The position numbers and the translations under genes are program-made. Shown piece by piece: positions 35,178-47,429 of a stretch of 64,000 bases of DNA. This DNA is from Liolophura sinensis (Eukaryota > Mollusca > Polyplacophora > Chitonida > Chitonidae): NCBI RefSeq assembly GCF_032854445.1, contig NC_088305.1, positions 14,557,717 through 14,621,716 on the forward strand, given 5' to 3'. A model generated the notes under the pieces. The model saw only the letters and a list, made by a program, of their open reading frames with translations. It searched no databases and had not been told where the DNA came from. The number at the start of each line of letters is the position of its first letter. Position 1 is the stretch's first letter.

Positions 35178-35307
35178 CTTATATACAGGTACACCTGAAA
35201 TATGAACTGATTGTGTATTTAACAAGTGAAATCAAATCCTACGATTAGACACGAGCCAGCTTGTGTTTTGATGATGACAAAACAATAGCATCATAATGAT
35301 GACGTCA
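35178..35307 (-). promoter_or_regulatory. Copy E promoter: CRE, dyad and TATA box
   Basis: TATATAAG at 35178-35185, the dyad CAGGTGTACCTG directly upstream, and TGACGTCA at 35300-35307. Same 103- and 115-base spacings. Confidence 0.6.
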
Positions 35308-37309
35308 TTATTACACTGGCCTTCAATTTTTATTGACACTTTAATCCATACCAGATTACTGTCACGAGAGCCAATCAACAGCTGTGTTTGTGTACAACAG
35401 GTTTTTCAGTGTAATGATGACTGATCATGGCTACCGTGTCAGTGCTGTGCCCCACTGCGACAGATATATGTACTGCTGAGAGTAGATTTCCTGCACTGTG
35501 TATAACAAATTTTGTTGATTACTACTGTTTTGGAGTGAAAAAGAGGCTTGAAATAAAATTTGAATATTTTTTAAATTGAGTACAATATCCGCAAAACGTA
35601 AAAAGATTCCATTACACTTGGCGGTGTCATTAACTTCTGACAAGCCAGTTAACAAGTTGGCTTGGAAATTTTAATAACTTACATGTTATGATTTGCAAAG
35701 TTTTTTGTCGTTAATTTACATTTTGGATAGTTATTACATTGTTGGTTAGTATACGTTTTTGAAAATGACTACTGGCTCGAACAAGTTTTGTGAATAAAGC
35801 CCGAGTTAGTTTATGGTGAACACTAAGGGCTGTGTTGTTCAGGTTTCGCCTCGTGCGAATTTCTCTGCTTGTTTTACTGTTGTCGAAGAAGCTTTAAGGC
35901 AGATGCTTACTTAAAAAGTGTACAAAATGAAGCATGTCCACCTAATTGTGATAATCAATCAGCAGAAAATATCAGTTGGTGAAGAGAACTCCAAACAAGT
36001 CTGCCGGCTTGTCTGTCGCCTTCGCTCTCTCCACCAATGGGCAATAACTTCCACTAATCCAGACATGTTAAAGCGGCACAGTCACCTAATTAATAGCTGT
36101 GTTAATAAAACAACAGCATTTCTCATGGATCTGTCAGCATACGTGTAGCAGATTATTGCTCCTGTGTCATTGCTATACCACACTGAGTTGTAAATCAGTG
36201 TCGCCAACAGTCCTTTTATCGGCATTACTGTTAAATGGTTGACTTCTGACCAGGGTGAAACACATTCAGAACAAACTGCTACATGTCCATGAAATGTTTA
36301 GTTACATATTTACTCTGGTGACTGAAGGGCTGCAAAGAGTTCAGGGAGTATTGTTTTCACGATATATAAGTTATCAGGAATGGTAAAGGCTTTTTCAGGG
36401 GATTATATTTTATTTCCACTAATAACTGAACGTTGGCAGCAAAAAAATTTGCGCTTGGTGAAGAGAACTCTAAAATACTGACCCCCACCTTTCGTCTCTC
36501 CGACAATGTGTTAATAACCTCCCCTAATCCACACGTATTAAATCAAAAGATGTGAATCAATGAACAGCTGAGTTGAAAACACCACAGTATTTCTCATGGA
36601 TCTATATTAAAATACAATTATGCCTGGTCAGTGTTACCGTGTCGTCGTTATATCCTTGTGAGTTGTAAATGGGTGTTCCTAAAATTCCTGTTTAGTTACG
36701 TGTTTATTCTGGTATCTTAAAGCCTGCAAGGATAACAGAGATTTTCATTTTACACTACGGGCCATAAGCAATGGCCTTTGGTTTCCCTTGGGTTTTAGTG
36801 GTTACCGTGTTTTAATTCCATGGAAGATTAATAATTTTCCACGTAACAGCTTTAATATAAAAATCTTCAGTTGTATAAACTTAACTCTACAAAGTGAGAG
36901 CTGTTTATTTTGGGGCTTTATCTAGTGATGTTATATCTGTAAATAAAACGCATCCAATGAAATTTACCGTTTAGTTTTACTTCCGACTGACATCATATTT
37001 AATGTAACCGTAACCGCCTGGTAAATATACTCATGAGGACAAACTGCAGTACACTTAATAAAGCCATTAACGAATTTTACTCCTGACAGAAAGTCCTGAT
37101 GTGTCTGTTATCCTCGCCACACCACCCGCAGTGCATCCCCACCGAAACTCTCACTCTCAGCCTTAACACAGGCCATATTCTTACACACTAGACCACAGGT
37201 AAACACTGTCGTCAACTCTCACTCGAGCTTTACTCAGTAATTTCACGCCATCGTCTGTAAGCGTGTGAATATCAGTGTCCGGGACCAGACATTACGTGAA
37301 TTATATTCA
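35308..37309. other. 5' flank of copy E, no gene
   Basis: Close match to 8323-10329 upstream of B. Modules at about 35355-35470, 36090-36210 and 36550-36680. Confidence 0.65.
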
Positions 37310-38955
37310 TGTCTGAGCAATCAATTAGCGATAAAAAGTCGCCTCAAAAGGTGATTTGTAGAGGCAAAAACAGAACAACAGGTATTTCAGTGGTACTTAA
37401 CAGATTTTCTTCGACTTTAAGTTCCAGACAAACATCAATACACATTTCTAGAATCCAGACAGAAAGAGTAACATAGGCCTATAAGAACTTTTGGTCAGTA
37501 TATGAAGGACGATGAAGACTGGTCATGTTGAGATGAGACTTGCTTATGCATATGTCTGACTGCCAAATGCCACTCACCAGAAATCGTTGTTGATACCATG
37601 GAGCTCTTTTCGTGGGATGCCGGAAACTGCAGTGATCGAGGAAAACACATGAAATTTTCTGTGTGTGACCTACAGACTTTAACGCCGATAATGGTGGGAG
37701 AGAAGTGATCTTTAACAAATGTAAGCCTCATCAAACGGCCATAACGGCCAACATGTACCAATCGCGGAAATAAGTTTGGACTCCTGAACAGTGGGTTCTA
37801 CAGATGTGCATTAGAAGTTAATCTTAACACATCTCTCTGCCCACCCCTAACCCAATCACACCACACCCTCATAAACTTAACCACTAGACACTGATTTTTT
37901 TAAACGGTATCGTCACAGTAAGTGCACCCCGCTGTTATGTTGATCGCTAAGTGATTGATAGGGTCGAGATGATGATCATCAGAAGTCTCTATCAACTGTT
38001 CATAAAACCCTTTCGACTGGTTGGGCTTTGCTGCATGTGGTACAAACGAATCAAAAGCTTTGTTTCTAAAACAACACCGCCAATTTCTTTATCATTGTGC
38101 CATTTAAATTTATCAGTATATACATGTAGGAGAACTATACCAGTTGTTGATGTAAGAATGTTTGAACGTCAAAAGATGCATATATCACCATATTAACTTT
38201 ATCATCGTTTGTTGCACCATATGCAACAATGCCACATGCAGCAATGTTGTTGGGAGAACACGTTTTTTTGTTTTACCATATACTCGTCCAATACAGCGTC
38301 TCCCCTTATTTTATGAGATTATAAGACATAATTTTCCTATTGGGTTATCTTTTGCTTGACATTAATGTAAAACACAGTGACTGAGGCATAAAAAGGAACC
38401 GGCTTCTGTCCGTTTTCTTTCCTGTTACATGTTCCCATAAAATCCAGAATAACCAATAGTAATTTTTGTCAGAGGTTATTGGTTTACACGGTGGATCTGG
38501 CTTTTCCTCCACTCAAAATAATGACATTCAGCTTTTTAATAAAAGATTTAAACAACAATGAATATATAAAGTAAATCATAATGAATGACAATGTAGTTTA
38601 CATTAAAGCAGCAAAATTTAGTACTATTCTCTAAACCATCAGATTGGTGAAATAACTGGATATAATGACATTGAATTTTAACCAGGTCCTGGTCGATTGT
38701 CTCCAGCATAAACAAGAAAACAAGTAACAAGTACGTGTCGTGATGTGAGCAATACTCCTGAAAATAAATCACTCCACACATCAGACAAACTTCACTTTGA
38801 GACTGACCACACCAGACATTGAGGTTTCCTGCTAATTACCTAAGATACGAGGGACGAAGAGTGTTTCTACCTGCATTATCGTTAAAAGGATAATCTAAGG
38901 TCTTTTATAATTTTTTATGCATTGAAATAAAAATCCATCAATAACAAATGGTAAA
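37310..38955. repeat. Segmental duplicate of 10330-11966
   Basis: About 1.65 kb, same content and order as the B-side copy. This copy continues smoothly into the gene F upstream region, so it is probably the original context and the B-side copy the derived one. Confidence 0.65.
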
Positions 38956-39770
38956 AAAGTGTGTGATATTTCGAGACACGAATTTAATACAGTTAGTTAC
39001 ATCCTTCGATTAGAGAGATCCATTAACTGATTGATGTCCAATTTTCTGTAAAGAAATAGTTCATGTATCTTCGTCGCTAAACAAGTCTTAGGGTGATGAT
39101 TTGTGTAATGACGCTGGGATTTATGTGATGTCTAAAGTAATTATTGGAACACAAGATGACGCGTTAAACGTCTCGACATTCTTAGTATGACTTTTAACAA
39201 GAAGAAAAAGAAATAAAACACAGTTATCATGCATCAGGGTGTGAATAATTATTTTCAAACTGCAATGCACCATGTGACAATGACAGCAGAAAAAAATGCG
39301 CTTATTTTTATATTCAGTCAGTCTTAAAAACTATCGTATGACTTTTCACTCTTTAGTAGAATAAGAACTGGAAAACGAATAAGAGCTTATCAAATCATAC
39401 CGTAATCAACAAAAAGTGTTGTGGGAAACTATTTTATCTAAATAATTCTGTCCTATCAAGTGCAGATTAACGTGCAGACGCTTGTTGGTTTAACACGCAA
39501 AGGTGTCATAAACCGATCAGTGTGTATATATTTGTCCATACATTTGGCTTGTTTGAAATCAACACGGTGTTTTAGCACCTAATGGCATGTCACATGTCAT
39601 TCAACGTTCTGCCAATCATGTATCATTCAGGTCAAACTGACGTATAATGATTTGATTGGTGGATAATGCCAGGAGGTGCGAAGTGCTATTAACCTCAGCA
39701 AGTTGTCGTTATTGTTACGTTATCAGGCCACAAGATGATCAGTAATCAGTCAATGTTGATTTCACCTATT
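38956..39770. other. Upstream region of gene F
   Basis: No gene. From 39240 on it aligns with the relic at 20500-21180. Conserved landmarks such as AAACCGATCAGTGT, GTCAACGTTCTGCCA and TTGATTGGTGG in a non-coding stretch make it a candidate regulatory region. Confidence 0.45.
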
Positions 39771-39799
39771 GACCAATGAAACGACCAGTCCTATATAAA
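39771..39799 (+). promoter_or_regulatory. Gene F core promoter: CCAAT and TATA box
   Basis: CCAAT at about 39772-39776 and TATATAAA at 39792-39799, 157 bases before the ATG. The leader is rich in CAACAAC. No CRE like that of the minus-arm genes was seen. Confidence 0.5.
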
Positions 39800-39955
39800 T
39801 GGACAAAATGCAGAGGAAAGTAAGTCAAAGCAAAAACACTGCAGCATAGAGAAGACCTTAACAACAACAACAACTACAACATCTTCGGAAGAAGCAAAAT
39901 AAGTGGAAAGTTTCCCCTCTTTGAATTATACCTGTAGGACCTTTTTAGCTGCAAA

Positions 39956-42900
39956 ATGTCGACAATGCTTGAGTTCCAAGATTCACGGGATTCCGCCTCA
40001 GAATGTTCAGCTTATTCCGACTCTACATCAGACTGCTCAGAATTGCAGGACGGTAAGTGTAGGCAATTATATTAGTAGCTGTGGGCATCGATGTTCATCG
40101 CAAGGACCAGGAAGTGATGAATAAGATGGAACTTAATGGGCGAAGTGCTGATTTTTCTCGATTTCTAGAAATTACAGTACCATAAGACAATGAAACTATC
40201 CTATTTGGAGGTTACACACATTTTAATTACTTTTCAGATTTTTTTGATTTTTTTTATCTAACAGCAATTTTTATCATTATTCCTGCAAACAATTCAAGCT
40301 CAGTCTCGCTTGGGTTATAGGCGGTTTTTTTTTACCTCGAATACTCTATTAACGCAATCAAAAACTGTGCTGATGATTGGCTCAAAGCTGTTATGACATC
40401 GCTTCAAAACTACGAATTATAATTTACAACACGTGCTTAAGGCATGTTGCTAGGGAGAGAGTAAATTATTGGTGTTTATGCATTTACATGAACAATTAGC
40501 ATGAAACGCTGAAAGGTAAATTGATCAGACACCAGATTTCCACTTGCCAGCTATGGCCAGCTACATTGTCTTTGCTGCTCTGGTTTTACCCTATATGCCG
40601 TACGTTTTTAATTATAAAATGTGCCAAAAGCGTGTTTAAACATCAACTTGTTCGTTCATGTATCATTAAATCAATACATCTCTCACTCAATCCACCTTTA
40701 TGAATCTTTGTAGGGAAAACTTTTTTGCATATAGTGAAAATGGTGCCGCAATGGTTATAATATTTTGTAAAATCAGAGATATTAAAGATTTTGAATCGCC
40801 AGTGTGTGTGTGTGCGACATGTAAACATCTCGATTTCTCACATTTCGTCATATAACACACTGCCAGAGGACATATCTATTCATATTCACCCTGATTTTCA
40901 AGCACATCGATGAGTACTTGCTATGACATGTCTGTTTTGGAAATCGCAGTATTTTCAAGCAACGGCAAACTGTCACTTTGTTTTGTCACTAACTCATTCA
41001 GTTAGTGACATTTAAACTGCCAGGTTGTTTATTGCATGGAGAAGCTACATTCGCTCGGATGACATGTATTTCGCCGTAAAGATCTTTTCAAAGAAAGAGC
41101 AGTCCGTTTGAATATGTACGATATGAATTATGGTGAATTCTCGAGGTTTTGCATAAAAGTGGAAACATTTTGTTTTTTCAATCGGTCGTGAGGGCTTTCC
41201 CTGACATTCAAATATCTCAACAGTCTTTCTTCTGATGAAGATACACCTCTTTTAGACCAATCAAGGAAGACGTAAATTTTACTTTCATATTAACAATTAA
41301 CTATCCTTTCAGTTTCAACATACCGATGGCTGTTCGAACCCTCCGTTGTCAATCACTCTCGTTGTCTTGAAATCGGCTCTGAAAAACCACGCCCCAACAT
41401 TGTCGGAGACCGACTGATCGTCAGCTCCACAGACCTCTCCGGAGATCTCCGATTGATAATGGAAATGCCCAATCTGTGTGATGTTAAATTTCTTGTCGGT
41501 AAAGATCGCGAGCCTGTGTATGGAGTCAAAGCTGTTCTTGCGACACGAAGCAGGTATGTTATTCTCAAAAGCCCTGTATCATTTTTAGCCAGACCTTTCA
41601 TATTATACATGCTGACTTTTTTAACAATATGCATGTTGAAACTAAGCAGATACTTTCTTTTATCTCAAATAAATAAATCGTTTACTGAAGAACTGTAAAT
41701 AAAACTATGCTTAATTTTCTTCTTTGCATAAAAATGATGCCAAAAATAGGTTCTGTCAAAAAAGTTGGAATTTTGGTTTATTTTTGGTGTTAAAAACAAT
41801 CAGTAATAATTTTTAAAAAAGCGACACGTCGACGTGAGAGGACTGGCTTAAATACATAACTGGAAATCTTTTAGTATTACATTTGTTTTTGTATTCACGA
41901 AAATATCAAATACATATTAGATATTAAAATACAAATGTTGTGTTCTATCCTGCAGATGTTTCCATAATATATTACGGGCCGCACAACTAGCAGAGGAAGA
42001 GGAAAAAAGGCAAAGAAAGAAAAATGTTTCATCCAAAATAAAGAGATTCCTCAAGTCCCGTAAATCAAAGGAGCGTAAAGACAAGAAACATTTGTGTGTT
42101 CCCGTTCAGGAATTCGACTGGTGTACCTTCCAGAGGATTGTGTTGTACTTGCATACTGGTAAAATCAACATCAACCAAGACAGTGTTCTAGGTATGTAAA
42201 AATCATTATTGTGAGATCTCAATAGTAAAATTGAGCTAAAGACAATTGGAAGAATTAATGATTTTGACAAATGTATTATTTATAATAATAATATAATAAT
42301 AATAATGACAATAATAAAATATAAATTATTATTATAAGTAATATATGCATTGGTTATCCCACCAATTTACATAGATGACATACAAAAGTTTAAAATGTGT
42401 GCTCTTTACATTTACCCTGGCAGGCGTGTTAGCTGCTGCCGATGCCTACAACTTGAATGACCTTCGCACGCAATGCGATCAATTCGCACGCAAACTGATC
42501 TCCATATCAACGGTCTTACGTCTTTTGATGGCCACGGAGAGATATTCCCACGTGAAGAGCGTTCAAAAGGTTATATCCGAGGTACGTTTTTCTGAGCTTC
42601 ACCGCCAGTAGACATTTCTTAAGAATGTACACCATAAAAGTGACTAAGTTTCGTCATTACTCATATACATGTACATAGGTATTTTAACTAAAGTTACTTT
42701 ATATGCATCATTTTAACCAGTCCTCTTTGCGCTGGCTGCACTAGTTTCTAGTACTCTAGCGAATAAAGAGGAAAATATATTCTTTTAAAGTTGGTCTCTG
42801 TTACTGACCCAGTTAAACCTTCGCAAACTCTTCAGGCGCTTGCTATTCACAGGAGTCTTTATTTAACGTATTTTTTTTACTTATTTACAGATATTGAGTT

Positions 42901-43484
42901 TTGTATTTAACAACACCGAAGCTGTTTTGAATTTGCCGGAGTTTGAATTTGTCACAAAAAACTGCGCAGAGCTTATCCTTACCAGCAACAGTATGCAGAT
43001 CGCTGACGATTTGAAATGGGAGGCAACTCTGCGATGGGCGCGACGACATTGTCGTGGACAAAACTTGGATACACTTCGGGCAACGATTAAACCGTTTCTG
43101 TCTTACATTAATTTCAAGTGTGTTCCTGTTCGAAAACTTACATTGGAAGTACGACCATTACGAGTTTTGGATGATAAGGTGATTTCAAATGCAATTGATC
43201 ATCAAGCAAAATCAAGCCTTGTAACCAGAGTAGATTCACCTGATGTTATTCAGCCTGGCTTCGCTGATATGATTGGTCCACATAGCCGTGACGAGTCTGG
43301 TTTAGATATCATCTGTGCCAATGGTTCATACAATATGATGGACTTGACCATGTTTTCAAGTGAAATGGATACCACAAGCTCTGAATACCAGAGTTTTTTC
43401 AACGAAAACGATTTATTGGACGAGCTATTAGAAGGAGATTCGGATTTGTCCGCCATTTTTGACGTTTCCATGGCATCAGCATAA
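39956..43484 (+). CDS. BTB/POZ-BACK protein, gene F (intact, divergent founder-like copy)
   Basis: Five exons: 39956-40052, 41313-41553, 41956-42191, 42424-42581 and 42891-43484; 441 aa. All introns are GT-AG with phases 1, 2, 1, 0, the same as the other copies, and exon 4 is also 158 bases. Residues 1-33 are Ser/Asp-rich (MSTMLEFQDSRDSASECSAY). BTB starts near residue 85 (PNLCDVKFLVGKDREPVYGV) and continues through FDWCTFQRIVLYLHTGKI and AAADAYNLNDLRTQCDQFAR. The insert is very basic (EEEEKRQRKK, then KSRKSKERKDKK, about residues 125-155). Exon 5 holds a BACK-like segment (ILSFVFNNTEAVLNLPEFEF; LKWEATLRWARRHC) and an acidic Ser-rich tail (ENDLLDELLEGDSDLSAIFD). An alternative start three codons in is possible. 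The canonical BTB and BACK residues suggest this is the constrained member; a CUL3 adaptor or nuclear cofactor role is inferred. Poly(A) signal at 43583. Confidence 0.85.
40053..41312 (+). other. Intron 1 of gene F
   Basis: 1260 bases, donor GTAAGTG and acceptor CTATCCTTTCAG. No repeat or ORF of note inside. It separates the Ser/Asp-rich exon 1 from the BTB exons, as in every other copy, where this intron is only 150-240 bases. Confidence 0.75.
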
Positions 43485-43582
43485 TTTTTCTTGCCTACAT
43501 TTGCTCGTTTTTATGTTTACTTGTATTAGTGCTACCACTGAATGTGAAGTTTCACCAAACTGAATCAACTGCGGCCAGAGGA

Positions 43583-43588
43583 AATAAA
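43583..43588 (+). terminator. Poly(A) signal of gene F
   Basis: AATAAA 99 bases past the stop codon. Confidence 0.6.
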
Positions 43589-43661
43589 GAAAAATGAAGA
43601 ATCATTTACTTTTGTTTCTTTAGCCATGTAGACACTAACGTTTATTCCAATATCCATTTTG

Positions 43662-43900
43662 ATTTATTTACTTTTTATTTAATTGGTGTTTTACGCCGTA
43701 CTCAAGAATATCTCACTTATACCACCGCGGCCAGCATTATGGTGGGTGGAAACCGGGCACATCCCTGGGGAAGCCCACGACCATCCGCAGGTTGCTGGCC
43801 GACCTTCCTCGCTGGACTTGAACTCACAGCGACCGCATTGGTGAGAGGCTCCTGGGTCATAACGCTGCGCTAACCAACTGAGCCACGGAGGACCCCAAAA
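43662..43900 (-). mobile_element. tRNA-derived SINE, near full length
   Basis: On the minus strand it begins TCCTCCGTGGCTCAGTTGG (tRNA A-box like), then GAGTTCAAGTCC (B-box like), then a body with CGGTTTCCACCCACC and a tail GTAAAACACCAATTAAATAA. ATCCATTTTG (43652-43661) and TTCATTTTGG (43901-43910) flank it as a probable target-site duplication with one difference. It lies just past gene F. Would be transcribed by RNA polymerase III and mobilised by a LINE. Confidence 0.75.
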
Positions 43901-43910
43901 TTCATTTTGG

Positions 43911-46370
43911 GATATCCTTACATTATCCTTGGAAGATGCCTGGGTCGTGGGTTCGATACCATACTCGTAGAGAGAATGTTGTAGATTTCCCTGTCTCCAT
44001 TGTACTCTATGCCCTGGTTGCCAGTAGCGAATTTTTAGCATAAAAAAACACATTGCATAGGTATACATGGTTTTTGGTGTTGTTCCAGGTGGCCTACGAT
44101 TTTGTACGTGTGACTTTTTGAACGAGTTGTATTCTCTAAAAATGTTCATCTCTTATTGTGTTCAGTGTAGACCTCTTGATTTGGTCTATATCTCGAGATC
44201 ATGTCGACTGGATCTTGAATCCTCGTTCAAACTTTCTTCATGAAACAAATACGTTTGAATCTAGACCAAAGAAACCGTCTGAATCCAGAACAAATGTTTC
44301 CCAGTTTGCATTACATCGTTTCAGATCTGCCAAGTACTTGTTTAGAAATGTAGGTTATTTCGGCAGGTATAGTTATAAATAGGCCGACATTAGAATGTTA
44401 TAATCAAGCCATCAGACAGGCTAGAACGGGACCTCATTGAGTGTACATAAATGTTAGATGTTTGCGCAATATCTGTCACATTGATCGATAGCGCATTAGT
44501 GAAATTTTTCACTAATGTGAAAATGTGACCATTTGCCAGCCATCACACTGTTTAAAACGTCGAAAACGAAAGAAAAAGGGTAGAATTTGGTGATCAAACA
44601 TTAGAAAATCTACTCCAATACCATCAAGCCACCGTTGACCTTGTGACGTCAAGGTAGTACATTCCCAGCAGGCATGCGAGGCTTCTCTGCGTGTACAACA
44701 CAGACCACAGGAGACAATCGCTATACTTTTACAACTAATTTTGAGATTAGTCCATGCCCAGGTGTGGATTTGTGACTGCATTAACACAACGCAGGGTACT
44801 GTAAAGTTACAAACATGAACTAAAAATGTAACAGATTGGTAAAATATGGACCAGATCTCATAAGAAAAACACCTTTTGATTACGGAGTGCTCCATCTTAG
44901 TCGTATGGCAATGCTAATTCAGCCATGCCTGCTAAAATAAAAGACCGATGGGTTTATATCCCCCCCCCCTCCCCCCACCACCACCACCACCAAAAAAAGC
45001 TAAACGAAAAAGAACAGGAGTCCATAGTTTCACTCCTTGAATGCAAAAGTTGTTTGGCTACTTGCTTGTTTGAAACAACATCATGTAACACGAACTGTGG
45101 GGAGCCAGTAACCTTTGCCCTACTACGGCCACGAGGCTACACGGCGGCCCTCCAGCTCGGTTCACACCTCGCCAACAAGGCCGCTGTGCGCGGATGATAC
45201 GCCATAGCATGCCACAACTTAAAGACCGTAACTGGAACCCAGACAAAATTTTAGTTGTCATTTTTATGTGTTACCAGTGGCTGATTCCATTCAATATAAT
45301 TCAAGTTTTTATTATTTTCCGGGGATAATTTCTTAAAACATTAGCTCGATAATTACTTTTTGTTCAGCGGCTGACTGATCTCGTCACTTGCAACTCACCA
45401 TCAGCTGGCTCGACTGCATAGGTCATCGTATCGCACCCGGTAGGCGTATCGCTCGACTTAGCCATAAAAAATAATAATCTGTAGACTGCGAAACCGCACC
45501 ACATTCTCAAGAGTTTTACCATAATTCCATGGATTCCTGGAGACCAGTGGCTATGCTGTACACGCATTTCCAGGATCTACTACAACTCCGGTATCTTTCA
45601 AAACATTTGTTGTAAAATTGTTGTACTTACATATATACGACTTTCAGTGTGCTAAATAATAGGTATACATACAGGGGTGATTATAGATGTAGTCATACGA
45701 TGGCTTCAGGTAAAGCACATGTGCGGATTTGTCAATGCTTTTCACGGCTTCTCAATAGATAATCCCGGCAGGTCTTCACGGCATGATGTCACCCTATCAG
45801 GGCTCCGCGGCAGACAAGACAGGCAGACAGTCCAATTTTAATGTTTTTTTGATTTTTTTAAATGGAACTGGTTAAAATAATATTTTTTAAAATGCAGTTT
45901 GCATACTAATATAGCAAAAATATTGTATCTGGGGAACCTTTAGTATGAAAATAAAGGCATTGGCGGTTCTTCTTTTGCTGTATTGCTAGCAAACGGAGGC
46001 CTGAGCCAGCTTGTCCGACATACGGACTTGCCAGTAAATTGTACTAGAAATTGTGCCGAATGAGTACCTTCAGTAATCGCTAATTAACTGATTATACCAC
46101 ATGAGCACAAACATTTAAATTAACCCAACAGGTTTTAAGTCTTAACTCGCAGTGCAATACCTCTGTATCGAAGGTCAATTTTTACTTTAAAAGATCTACC
46201 GATTAAGTTTTAAACCTGCTTTGAAAACAAACCATCAGAACTCATATAAGATTACATCATTCTTTTCATCTGACAGCACAAACAAGAGCCGATAATATTT
46301 CATTAGCCCTGCACTTGCCTGAAGGAACATGTTACTAAAACACGTATGCTTCAGTCTGCATCAGAAGTCA
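43911..46370. other. Unique intergenic stretch after gene F
   Basis: No recognised gene. The ORFs (for example 44512-44895 minus, 44925-45197 plus) show no domain. Noted: a 24-base palindrome at 44494-44517, a C-rich tract with CAC repeats at 44959-44993, and a GC-richer patch at 45095-45195. Confidence 0.5.
44959..44993 (+). repeat. C-rich and (CCA)n simple repeat
   Basis: Ten C, a T, six C, then five CAC/CCA units running into an A tract. Confidence 0.8.
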
Positions 46371-46379
46371 ATAATTTCC

Positions 46380-46640
46380 ACAGTAGACGTGATAGCACGG
46401 TTATTGGGAATACCGATTTTCAACTCATTGGGTTATAATAACGACACGGGAGCAATGATCAGCTGTCATTATGTTGACAGGTCCGTCAGAAATGCTGTTG
46501 TTTTGTGAACACAGCTGTTGATTGACTCACTGTCCTGCTTTAACACGTGTGGATTAGGGGAAGTTATTTCCTGTTGGTGGGGAAAAGGAAGGAGGGAGTC
46601 ACACCGGCAGACATGTTTAGAGTTGTCTTCAACCAGTGGG
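46380..46640 (-). repeat. Family module, inverted orientation, upstream of G
   Basis: Reverse complement of the minus-arm module and flank: CAATGATCAGCTGTCATTAT, GTGAACACAGCTGTTGATTG, AACACGTGTGGATTAGGGG, and GGAAGGAGGGAGTCACACCGG. Very similar to 48893-49145. Confidence 0.55.
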
Positions 46641-47264
46641 AACGTTTACGTAGACAATGGCTTACAGTGACATGTCATGTGTTAAAAGTTTTGTACAGGT
46701 TCTCCCTTCATTCTTTTAATAATAACCGCATATGCATTGTATATTATGCATTATATATTATGCATTATATATTAACGAATGAAGTAGTCTGTCCTATCTT
46801 TATTGAAGTTGTTTACGCAAGTTTATATATTGCATAAACATACTTGCACTGTAAACCATGTTCTTATGAGAAATGTACACGTTTATGTACGTCATACAAG
46901 CTTCACTTTATACCATACAACGAAATGTGGTTTCCAAACCTTTTAGCCTTCTTAGATGATCTAACGTTAATCAAATTGTCCAGTATTTGTAGATGTTAAT
47001 ACGTACATTCAAATATTTTACAAAAGCTATTGACGTGAAAGTAAAAAAGTATTGCTCTCTTCAAAGTGACCTATACAGGTGTTGGTTACAGATCGAATGT
47101 TGACTTTTTTATCTGGTCACCCAAGTGTTTTCGCAGTTTGTGAAAGAGAAGCCAAAGTTGTTGGAAAGGTTTTAGTTAACGATTACGTATTTACTTCGAA
47201 ACAAAATGAATCTACAACATTTGTTATAAACAGGAAATTTACTGTGGATATAACAGATTTGTAA

Positions 47265-47400
47265 CTCCCTGGGGCACAACAGTGAGACGGTAGCAATTAT
47301 CAGCTATTATTCTGCTGACAGATCCATGAGAAAATCTGTTGTTTCAAAAACACAGCTGTTGATAGGCTCTCTTGGCTGTAATCCGGTATGGATTAAAGTG
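47265..47400 (-). repeat. Family module, inverted, in G promoter region
   Basis: GGCACAACAGTGAGACGGTAGC, AACACAGCTGTTGATAGGCTC and AATCCGGTATGGATTAAAG. This is the equivalent of the module beside the CRE in the minus-arm promoters (2024-2135 in A). Confidence 0.55.
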
Positions 47401-47429
47401 CCAATTAAAACTGAGGGCCGTTGTGATAG

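Noticed and set aside
43690-43890. tRNA gene on the minus strand, from the A-box and B-box motifs
   Set aside because: The head fuses to a SINE body and AT-rich tail, and the cloverleaf stems do not close properly; it is a SINE, not a tRNA gene.
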